38,063 nt of DNA from CAZEYT01 sp964516295 (GTDB lineage: Bacteria > Verrucomicrobiota > Verrucomicrobiia > Chthoniobacterales > Terrimicrobiaceae). This document shows, piece by piece, positions 25,263 to 31,970 of this stretch (position 1 is the stretch's first letter; the number at the start of each line of letters is the position of its first letter). The stretch spans positions 1-38,063 of the forward strand of contig CAZEYT010000024.1 of NCBI GenBank assembly GCA_964516295.1, read 5' to 3'. The translations under genes were made by a program, and so were the position numbers. A model generated the notes under the pieces. That model was not told where the DNA came from. It did not search any database and saw only the letters and a list, made by a program, of their open reading frames with translations.

Positions 25263-26069
25263 TTAGCTGGCGAAAGCCGCCGTGAGGAGGCTCAGGAACA
25301 AATTGACAATGGTCGAGGAAAAGACAGCGGTCGCCACGGCGGACGTGGTGATTTTTCCGACAAAGCCGCTTTCGGCCTTCGCCCCGAGGAACCCGAAAAA
25401 CCCGCTGATGATCGACATGGCGGTCGCCGTGATGGCGAGCTTCAGGACCGTAAGCAAAAGTGCGCCGGACTCCACACTGGAAGCATAGGCCGTGATGAAC
25501 TCCACAAATCCGGTGCCCAAGGAAATCCAGCAGACGAGCCAGGCTCCGAGACAGGCGGCATACACACCGATGACCGCAAGCGCCGGAGCCGTGAGGATGA
25601 GGGCAATCGCACGCGGCGCAAACACGATGTCCGCGGGATGCAAGCCAACTGCCTCCAGAGCGTCGATCTCCTGCGAGACGCGCATGCTGGCTATGTCCGA
25701 GGTGAGGCCGACCACGCCCTTCAGCACGACGAGGTTCGCGATGGCAAACGGGATGAGAAATTGAATAAAAACCCCGCCCAAGTTTGGCAGCACCAGTGTT
25801 TGAAAGGCCTGCGGGCTGCCGGCGTTGCCGATGACTCCGTAGGCGGCGGCCACGCCGTAGATGAAGGTCGTGAGCGCCGACGACGGGGCGGTGCTGGAGA
25901 GAAATCCGAGGACCTGTCGCACGGTTTCGCGCTCGATCACGGTGGCCCGGCCGGTGATCACACGCGGAATGGTGCGGAGGCCGACCATCAAAATCGCCCC
26001 CAACAAACTCGCGATGGAATATCGGGTCGTCCGTTCAAACGTCATTGCCGGCGACGCATTTGTTTCCAT
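25263..26069 (-). CDS. MlaE-like permease of a lipid ABC transporter
   Basis: This 268-residue MlaE/YrbE-family membrane protein has about five or six helices. It carries the family loop EIDALEAVGLHPADIVFAPRAIALILTAP, which couples to the ATPase, preceded by SMRVSQ. The start is METNASPAM at 26069 or MTFERTTRY at 26045; longer reading in frame runs antisense through the divergent gene and is rejected. It heads a five-gene minus-strand run: permease, ATPase, MCE protein, DUF4062-TPR, TrkA_N-RyR. The family moves phospholipids or hydrophobic compounds between inner and outer membranes. Confidence 0.88.
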   Translation of the reverse strand: METNASPAMTFERTTRYSIASLLGAILMVGLRTIPRVITGRATVIERETVRQVLGFLSSTAPSSALTTFIYGVAAAYGVIGNAGSPQAFQTLVLPNLGGVFIQFLIPFAIANLVVLKGVVGLTSDIASMRVSQEIDALEAVGLHPADIVFAPRAIALILTAPALAVIGVYAACLGAWLVCWISLGTGFVEFITAYASSVESGALLLTVLKLAITATAMSIISGFFGFLGAKAESGFVGKITTSAVATAVFSSTIVNLFLSLLTAAFAS

Positions 26070-26092
26070 AGAGTCCGATCCATGACTCAGGG

Positions 26093-26112
26093 AAGGGCAG
26101 CGCCCTTGCAAG
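26093..26112. promoter_or_regulatory. Palindromes in the divergent control region
   Basis: AAGGGC (26093-26098) and GCCCTT (26102-26107) form 6-bp arms around three bases. Overlapping their right edge is a second, perfect 8-base palindrome, CTTGCAAG (26105-26112). The site lies between the minus-strand permease operon and the plus-strand TPR-SLOG gene, where a shared operator would be expected. No clear -35/-10 pair was found. Confidence 0.45.
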
Positions 26113-26138
26113 AATATTCCTCCGCCCGCGGCGAGAGA

Positions 26139-27938
26139 ATGGACGGGGTGGCCGCCGGGGTGGAGGCGCTCCGGCAGCGGTTGAAAACCGGTGCGCCGAT
26201 TCGTTCCCGCGAGCTCCGGGCGATCTGGGGCTCCCGGTTGCGGCCGTTCTGGCGGTTGCATATCGACATGTATCGGGCGCTTTCGAAGCGGTTTTTGGAA
26301 CTTGGCGAAAACTACCTCGCCAGCGAGGTCGCCGACGAGGGCGGGCAGTTTTTCGGCGATGATGTCGCCTTGATTCTCACCCGTGCGCTTGCCACGGCCC
26401 GGAGCGGTGCACCCCGGACCGCGCAAGATTTTCTCCGGACCAAGCAGGCGATCCTCGAAGAAGCCGAGGAGGCGAAGAGTCTTCTGGCGCGGACGTTCAA
26501 GGATCTCTGGAAGTCCTCCGGCGAGACGCGTTACTTGGAAGAGTCTTTTGCGCTCTATCACCGCGATTATGAGACGACAAAAGGCGATCGCACCTTTCCC
26601 GGGGTGAATGCCGCGAGCATGGCGTTCTTTCTCGGACGGCAAGAGGAGGCGGGAAAAATCGCGGCGCATGTCCTGTCGATTCTTGCGGAGCGGCCGGACA
26701 CATCGGGGTATTGGGATCAGGCGACCATCGCCGAATGTCTCCTTGTCGAGGGTCGCGTCGAAGACGCTCGAAAAGCCTACGCGACCGCCACCGCTGCCGG
26801 CGGTGTCGCGACTGCCCACCTCGCGACGACCCGCGCGCAGGCCCGTCTCTTGCTGAGGCATCTCGGGCGGGACGAGCGCGAATTTGATCCCTGCTTCCCG
26901 CTGCCGGGTGTGTTGGTCTTTACGGGACACCGCATCGACGACGCGTCACGCGCGGTTGCCCGCTTTCCTGCGGATCTGGAGGACGCGGTGAAAGACCGGA
27001 TTCGAGCGGCGATCCGCGATTCGGGCGCGGGTTTCGGTTACGCGGCCGCGGCCAATGGGGCCGATATCCTTTTTCTCGAGTGCATGCAGGAGGCCGGGCT
27101 GGAAACCTTTGTCCACCTTCCCCTGCCCGAAGCGGATTTTGTGAAGGCGAGCGTCGAGTCGCCCGACCACCCGGGCTGGGTGGAGCGCTTCCGCCGGGTT
27201 TTGGAAAAGGCGACCGATTACACTGCCGCACCACAAGCTGCCGGGACGCCGGTGGATTTTGATTATGGCAACCGCCTGATCCTCGGAGCCGCATCGCAGA
27301 AAGCGGCGGAGCTGGGATCGTCACTTCGCTTTCTGGCGGTCTGGAATGGCGAGCGTGGCGGCCGGGGTGGCACGGGGGATTTTGTGCGCATCGCCCGTGA
27401 GAGTGGTTGTGACGTCGATGTCATCGAACTTCCCGGAAAACCCTCGACCCCCGGCGTTGCTCCCGCCCCGGATTCGGACGAGCAGATTTTGTCGATCCTC
27501 GCCGTTTCGTTGCGAGCGGGCGATGAGCCGGAAGCGACGCTGGCCGCGTGTCTGGAAGGCGCGGTGGCAATCCATCGCGAAATCGCGGGCTCGCAAGTCC
27601 GCGTGTTTTTCGCAGATCCCGCCGACGCGGCAGATACCGCGTTGCGTGTTCAGACGAAACTCGCGGGGCACCTCGACAGCGCTCTCGGCCTGCATGCGGG
27701 GCCGGTGCGCTCCGGGCGACACCCGGTGACCGGCACGACCGTGATGCGTGGTTTCCACGCCGATGAGGCGGCCCTTTTTTCGCAACTCCAGCCGTCGGGA
27801 CTGATCTACGCGTCTTCCGCTTTTGCCGCTCTCCTTGGCGGACCCCGCTCGGTGAAGGCCGAATTTCTCGGGTCCCGCCCTGTCCGTCCGAACGGCACGC
27901 GCGTTCCGGTTTTTCAGGTCAGCCGCCCCGCGGTTTGA
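26139..27938 (+). CDS. TPR protein with SLOG/Rossmann-like domain and degenerate class III cyclase-like domain
   Basis: This 599-residue protein has three parts. Residues about 1-250 are helical TPR-like repeats of the DUF4071/TRAFs-binding type. Residues about 257-436 are a Rossmann/SLOG-like domain (VLVFTGHRIDDASRAVARFP, then AAANGADILFLECMQEAGLETFVHLPLPEADFVKASVESPD). Residues about 447-598 align by eye with a class III nucleotidyl cyclase domain (LGLHAGPVRSGRHPVTGTTVMRGFHADEAALF ... GLIYASSAFAALL), but the LFADV and NTWGD positions lack their metal-binding Asp residues, so it should be inactive. The ATG at 26139 is preferred; one at 26082 would leave only 12 bases before the divergent gene. 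The family call is from memory of related sequences. Function is unknown. Confidence 0.75.
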   Translation: MDGVAAGVEALRQRLKTGAPIRSRELRAIWGSRLRPFWRLHIDMYRALSKRFLELGENYLASEVADEGGQFFGDDVALILTRALATARSGAPRTAQDFLRTKQAILEEAEEAKSLLARTFKDLWKSSGETRYLEESFALYHRDYETTKGDRTFPGVNAASMAFFLGRQEEAGKIAAHVLSILAERPDTSGYWDQATIAECLLVEGRVEDARKAYATATAAGGVATAHLATTRAQARLLLRHLGRDEREFDPCFPLPGVLVFTGHRIDDASRAVARFPADLEDAVKDRIRAAIRDSGAGFGYAAAANGADILFLECMQEAGLETFVHLPLPEADFVKASVESPDHPGWVERFRRVLEKATDYTAAPQAAGTPVDFDYGNRLILGAASQKAAELGSSLRFLAVWNGERGGRGGTGDFVRIARESGCDVDVIELPGKPSTPGVAPAPDSDEQILSILAVSLRAGDEPEATLAACLEGAVAIHREIAGSQVRVFFADPADAADTALRVQTKLAGHLDSALGLHAGPVRSGRHPVTGTTVMRGFHADEAALFSQLQPSGLIYASSAFAALLGGPRSVKAEFLGSRPVRPNGTRVPVFQVSRPAV

Positions 27939-28418
27939 TCAACTGCTGCAGCCGAGGTAGAGGCGGGTCTTTTTGACGTAGGCGGTCGGGGCGACCGAGG
28001 CAAACGGCTTCTTGCGCGCCGCGGCGGCGGCGGCGCTCTCCTCGATCCCGGCGACGACGATGTAGTACCCGGGCGCAAAGCCGGGGTACTCGGCGGATTT
28101 CTCGATAGAAAGAAACACCTCCAGTTCCTTTCCTTTCTCGACCGCGTAATTGTGCGTCCGGCACGCGTAGCCTCCGGCGAGCCCGGGTTCCTCGAAATCA
28201 TCCGGATAACGGAGCCCCTGTTTGTCAAAAATCATTCCGCGCATCGTGAACGGTATTCCGGTAGCCTTGGCAAACTTCTGCGCGTCGGCCTTGGCTTCTT
28301 CGAAATTCTTCGTTGCCGAAAGAATCACCACCCAGCGATCAAAATTCTGGTCGTCCTGCGAAAAGACGGGTTGGGAAAACAAAACCAACAGCGCGAGCAG
28401 AGAAGCGAGAGCTTTCAT
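27939..28418 (-). CDS. Exported protein of unknown function
   Basis: This 159-residue protein has a clear signal peptide (about residues 1-20, ending PVFSQ). The mature part begins with an alpha/beta segment, FDRWVVILSATKNFEEAKADAQKFAKATGIP, which recalls SPOR-like folds but is too weak to assign. Two later Cys residues (GGYACRTHNY and the C-terminal GCSS) could form a disulfide. It is convergent with the TPR-SLOG gene without a gap, and divergent from the propeller gene, with a good promoter of its own. Confidence 0.7.
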   Translation of the reverse strand: MKALASLLALLVLFSQPVFSQDDQNFDRWVVILSATKNFEEAKADAQKFAKATGIPFTMRGMIFDKQGLRYPDDFEEPGLAGGYACRTHNYAVEKGKELEVFLSIEKSAEYPGFAPGYYIVVAGIEESAAAAAARKKPFASVAPTAYVKKTRLYLGCSS

Positions 28419-28431
28419 AAATACATTCGGT

Positions 28432-28460
28432 TGCCTAGACCTGCGACTTCATCGTGTCAA
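28432..28460 (-). promoter_or_regulatory. Promoter of the exported-protein gene
   Basis: On the minus strand TTGACA (28460-28455) and TAGGCA (28437-28432) are 17 bases apart. The -10 box ends 13 bases before the ATG at 28418, so the leader would be about 7 bases and has no Shine-Dalgarno sequence. Confidence 0.5.
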
Positions 28461-28511
28461 TAACCGAAGCGCGGCATTGACACTCTGGCTGGAATCGCGG
28501 ATTCCATCGCC

Positions 28512-29402
28512 ATGACCGTCGCCCGCTTCCCCCTTCCCGTCTTCGGTTTTGCCCTTCTCCTCTCGTTTACCGCATCCCTCTCCGCACAGTCGGTCGCTGT
28601 GCAGGCGGATGCAAACATCGCCATCGCCGACCTCGCGCAGGACCCGCCGATCTCAAAGAGGAAATTCAAAGGCCACAATGCCTGCATTTCTCCGGACGGC
28701 ACAAAGGTGGCGTTCACGCATTACGATCGCGATTCGAACCGGCGCATTGCGGTCGGAGATCTTACAACCGGAAAATGGGAACTGGTTGCTGGCATCCCGG
28801 GGAACAACAGTTACCTCCCGATCTGGAGCCCGGACGGATCCGAGATTTGGTTCAATCACTTCCTCGAAACCGACTGGGCTCTGGCCAAGGTGAAGCCGAC
28901 GGGTGGTGGATTTGAAGTGGTGAAAGACCTCCCGCTCCAGCCGATGGCCTACGGATGGTTTCCGGACGGCCGGCGGCTTTTGTGCCATAATCTCGAGTCG
29001 CTCTTTATTCTGGATTTTGGAAAAAACGGCCGGGTGACTTCGCAGAAAATCCCAAAGTCCGCCTCGTTGGAGGGCCTGTCGTCCCCGTCACGGATTGTCG
29101 TTTCACCCAGCGGCAAACAGGCCCTTCTCGATATCATGGTCGAGTCGGATCCCACGAAGTTTGACACACCGGCCTCCGCGGTTTTTCTTCTGGACCCCAC
29201 GACCGGTGAAGCGCGTCGCCTGACTCCGACCGACATGGATGCGGCCTATCCGACGTGGCTGGCCGACGGAAAATCGTTCCTTTTCTCGAGCTTCAATCCG
29301 AAAACCGGCAAGTCCGATGTTTGGAAAATGGAAATCGGGTCCAAGCCCATTCTCGTCCTGAAAAATGCCTCCGAGCCGACCGTGGCGTCTGGCGTGAAGT
29401 AA
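28512..29402 (+). CDS. Exported TolB/PD40-type beta-propeller protein
   Basis: This 296-residue protein has a signal peptide (about residues 1-26, ending LSAQ) and repeated WD40-like PD40 blades: HNACISPDGTKVAFTHYD, YLPIWSPDGSEIWFNH, YGWFPDGRRLLCHN, RIVVSPSGKQALLDIM and YPTWLADGKSFLFSS. Such propellers act as periplasmic binding or scaffold modules, as in TolB. It is short for a TolB (about 430 residues) and lacks TolB's N-terminal domain, and no tol or pal genes are near, so tolB is not assigned. The transglutaminase-like gene starts 2 bases after its stop, so the two are co-transcribed. Confidence 0.85.
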   Translation: MTVARFPLPVFGFALLLSFTASLSAQSVAVQADANIAIADLAQDPPISKRKFKGHNACISPDGTKVAFTHYDRDSNRRIAVGDLTTGKWELVAGIPGNNSYLPIWSPDGSEIWFNHFLETDWALAKVKPTGGGFEVVKDLPLQPMAYGWFPDGRRLLCHNLESLFILDFGKNGRVTSQKIPKSASLEGLSSPSRIVVSPSGKQALLDIMVESDPTKFDTPASAVFLLDPTTGEARRLTPTDMDAAYPTWLADGKSFLFSSFNPKTGKSDVWKMEIGSKPILVLKNASEPTVASGVK

Positions 29403-29404
29403 CC

Positions 29405-30490
29405 GTGAAACGCTGTTTGGCCATTCCTTTCCTCGCCGCCTTGGCCCTCGCCGGGCACGTCCGGGCCGCTGATTGGAACCTGGAAATGGAGCCGGATTTG
29501 TTTCCATCGATGGTGATCGCCACCTCTTCGCTCGAAGGCGAATCATCGGATGATCCCGCATTTTTTGGCGATCCGCTCGGGCCGGTGAGCATTCGCATCG
29601 AGTCGCCCCGCGACAATGCCCGCGTGCGCGTGACCGTCGAGGGCTCGGAACTCATCCGCCCGAGCGTGCTCGATGTACGGCTCCCGGAGAAAGGCGTTGT
29701 TTACGAGCTGGCTCCGGTTTTGAAATACAATTACAACGCTCTTCTGCGTGTGCGACAGCCGTTTCCAGAAACGGTCTCAGCCGAGGTCAAAGTGGACGGA
29801 CGCGACGTCGGCCAGCAGTCGGGGCGCATTACCATCCGCTCGATCAACGACTGCCCGTTTGCCATTCACAAAGAGGACGGCAGCGTGGTGGATCTCAATT
29901 TTCTCTTCGCGGCCTACGTCAACGAAAACCACCCGGTGGTCGATCAACTGCTCCGCGAGGCGCTCGACAGCGGCGACGTCTCGTCGTTCGGCGGGTACCA
30001 AGGCAATCCCGACGAGGTGCTCGCGGAGATCCAGGCCATTTGGAACGCTTTGCAAAAACGCGACTTTGCCTACAGCAGCATCACTCGCCCATCGAAATCC
30101 AACGACGATATCGTGAGCCAGCACGTGCGCCTGATCGGCGATTCGATCCGCTCCTCGCAGGCGAATTGCGTCGATGGAAGCGTGTTGCTCGCGTCGATTT
30201 TTCGCAAGATCGGCCTCGATCCCTTCCTCGTCTCGCTGCCGGGGCACATGATTGTGGGAGTCTATCTGGATCCGGAAAAACAAGAATACGCCTGCATCGA
30301 GACAACGCTCCTCGACGAGGCCTCGCTGGCGGACGCCGTCAAATCGGGCAACGCGAAATTCCGCAAGCATTTCAAAAAACTGACCATGGCGAATGGCGAC
30401 GACCCGGAGTATGCCATCATCGACATCGACCGCTCACGACGCATGGGCATCCTTCCTCTGCGCGAGCCTGATGCGGAGTCTTTCCGCTGA
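29405..30490 (+). CDS. Exported transglutaminase-like protein
   Basis: This 361-residue protein starts at GTG 29405, giving a signal peptide (about residues 1-21, HVRA). An N-terminal beta domain (about 25-160: SIRIESPRDNARVRVTVEGSEL) is followed by a transglutaminase-like domain with the Cys-His-Asp triad order: C255 in QANCVDGSVLLASIFRKIGL, H281 in LPGHMIVGVYLD, and D340 or D342 in IIDIDRSR. Such periplasmic proteins are usually peptidases or act on cross-linked substrates; the precise activity is unknown. It lies 2 bases behind the propeller gene, suggesting they function together. It is convergent with tRNA-Arg. Confidence 0.82.
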   Translation: MKRCLAIPFLAALALAGHVRAADWNLEMEPDLFPSMVIATSSLEGESSDDPAFFGDPLGPVSIRIESPRDNARVRVTVEGSELIRPSVLDVRLPEKGVVYELAPVLKYNYNALLRVRQPFPETVSAEVKVDGRDVGQQSGRITIRSINDCPFAIHKEDGSVVDLNFLFAAYVNENHPVVDQLLREALDSGDVSSFGGYQGNPDEVLAEIQAIWNALQKRDFAYSSITRPSKSNDDIVSQHVRLIGDSIRSSQANCVDGSVLLASIFRKIGLDPFLVSLPGHMIVGVYLDPEKQEYACIETTLLDEASLADAVKSGNAKFRKHFKKLTMANGDDPEYAIIDIDRSRRMGILPLREPDAESFR

Positions 30491-30495
30491 AGATT

Positions 30496-30569
30496 TGCAC
30501 CCGGCGGGGGTCGAACCCACAACCTTTGGCTTCGGAGGCCAACGCTCTATCCAATTGAGCTACGAGTGC
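30496..30569 (-). tRNA. tRNA-Arg (anticodon CCG)
   Basis: The minus strand folds into a complete 74-base cloverleaf. The 7-bp acceptor stem GCACTCG pairs with CGGGTGC (one T-G pair, the rest Watson-Crick). The D-arm is GCTC/GAGC, the anticodon stem TTGGC/GCCAA with loop CTCCGAA, and the T-arm GTGGG/CCCGC with TTCGACC. The loop reads anticodon CCG, decoding the CGG arginine codon. The discriminator base is A and CCA is not encoded. It starts 5 bases after the transglutaminase-like stop, on the opposite strand. Confidence 0.97.
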
Positions 30570-30646
30570 TGAAGCGAGGGATCATATTCCCCGGATTCGC
30601 CGAAACATCAAACGGAAAAACCAAACCGCGTCCGCCGGATTAATCA

Positions 30647-30675
30647 TTGCACGGTCCGGGGTGGCTCCGTAGGTT
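30647..30675 (+). promoter_or_regulatory. Candidate prfB promoter
   Basis: TTGCAC (30647-30652) and TAGGTT (30670-30675) are separated by 17 bases. The -10 box ends 12 bases before the prfB ATG, again giving a leader of only a few bases. Confidence 0.5.
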
Positions 30676-30687
30676 CGGGATCCTTTC

Positions 30688-31825
30688 ATGAGTGACGACC
30701 TTCAACTGGTGGACCCCTCCGTGATCGCAGACCGTCTGGCTGCGCTGCGGAGGTTTCTTTGACTTACCCGAACTGACCCGAAAGCTGACCGAGATCGAGG
30801 CCCGCATGGCGGAGCCGGATTTCTGGGACAACCGCGAAAAAGCCCAGCGCGACGTCGCGCAGGTGTCGCTTCTCCGTGGAAAAATCCAGCCGATGCAGAG
30901 TCTGGAATCACGGCTGGCGGATTTGGAAATTCTCAAGGAGCTGGCGCTTGAGGAGCCGCCGGACAAACAGGCGCTCGCGGCTGCGGAGGTTCGCGCGGAG
31001 TTCGAAGCGATTCAGAAAGCCCTCGATCAATTCGAGATTTCCGCGCTCCTCTCCGGTGAATACGACAACAGTCCGGGCTTTTTGACCATCCATGCCGGAG
31101 CGGGCGGGACCGAGTCGTGCGATTGGGCCGACATGCTCCTCCGGATGTATCAGCGCTGGATGGAGCGGCATGGTATGCAGTCGGAAATCGTCGACATCCA
31201 AAGCGGTGAGGGCGCGGGGATCAAGTCCGCCACGCTGCGGGTGAGCGGCGAGAACGCGTATGGGTATCTGCAGACCGAGCGTGGCGTTCACCGGCTCGTG
31301 CGCATTTCTCCCTTCGATGCGAACAAGCGGCGGCACACATCGTTTGCGAGTGTGGATATCGTCCCCGAGATTGAGGATGCCCCGATTGAGATCAACCCGG
31401 CCGATATTGAGCGCGATACCTTCCGATCCGGTGGCAAGGGCGGACAGAACGTGAACAAGGTCGAGACCGCCGTGCGCCTGCGGCACGTGCCGACCGGCAT
31501 CGTCGTCGCCTGCCAGGCGGAGCGGAGTCAGGGACGGAATGCCGAGCTCGCCATGACTCTCCTGAAAGCGAAACTCTTCCAACTCGAAGCCGACAAGAAG
31601 CGCGCCGAGGTCGACCGCCAATACGGCGAAAAGGGTGACATTGCCTGGGGAAATCAGATCCGCTCCTACGTCTTCCAGCCCTACCAAATGGTCAAAGACC
31701 TGCGCACGGGCGTGCAGACGAGCGATATTCAGGCCGTGATGGATGGAGATATCGACGCGTTCATCGAAGGCAAACTTCGCGGCCTGACTTACAAGAAGGG
31801 CGCGGACGACGGCGACGACGAATAG
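30688..31825 (+). CDS. prfB: Peptide chain release factor 2, with programmed +1 frameshift
   Basis: RF2 recognises UAA and UGA stops. The gene begins at ATG 30688 (MSDDLQLVDPSVIADRLAAL) and meets an in-frame TGA at 30760-30762 after 24 codons. Skipping T30760 continues as DLPELTRKLTEIEARMAEPDFWDN and on to 31825, giving about 378 residues, normal for RF2. Downstream motifs are GYLQTERGVHRLVRISPF, the stop-recognition SPF, and the catalytic GGQ in FRSGGKGGQNVNKVETAVR. Annotators that ignore the shift start at 30806 and lose the N-terminal helices. The gene follows tRNA-Arg on the other strand and precedes a radical SAM gene by 145 bases. Confidence 0.97.
30748..30763 (+). promoter_or_regulatory. 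RF2 programmed +1 frameshift site
   Basis: The sequence CGGAGG TTT CTT TGA C is the autoregulatory shift site of prfB: an internal Shine-Dalgarno-like CGGAGG, a slippery CTT, and the poorly terminating TGA C. When RF2 is scarce the ribosome slips +1 and makes RF2. The Shine-Dalgarno-like element stands out in a window whose start codons mostly lack one. Confidence 0.93.
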
Positions 31826-31970
31826 CGCGGCCGCATCGGGCGCAAAACCGGGCGGCCGACCGCCATCGGGGCGAAATAATTGATCCGGCGCAAGACCGGA
31901 AGCACTTTCCCGGCTTCGGGAGACAGAATCACGTGTCGGGTTGCCGGAAGCGACTTAGATTTTGCCCCCT
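31826..31970. repeat. Gap with degenerate short direct repeats
   Basis: CATCGGGCGCAAAACCGG (31834-31851) and GATCCGGCGCAAGACCGG (31882-31899) match at 15 of 18 positions. CCGGAAGC also occurs twice, each time followed within a base by ACTT (near 31896 and 31944). No gene is seen. The TAGATT at 31956-31961 may be the -10 box of the next gene. Confidence 0.4.

Noticed and set aside
24639..26138. A long upstream extension of the TPR-SLOG gene (1099 codons in total)
   Set aside because: It runs antisense through the MlaE- and MlaF-like genes, which have clear family motifs and tight overlaps.
28477..28505. TTGACA before the propeller gene as a full promoter
   Set aside because: The -35 is perfect, but no convincing -10 hexamer lies 16-18 bases downstream.
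28512..29402. Calling the propeller gene tolB
   Set aside because: It is too short, lacks the N-terminal TolB domain and has no tol-pal neighbours.
31826..31970. Cobalamin riboswitch ahead of the B12-binding radical SAM gene
   Set aside because: No B12-box-like GCCACTG sequence and no fitting long leader.
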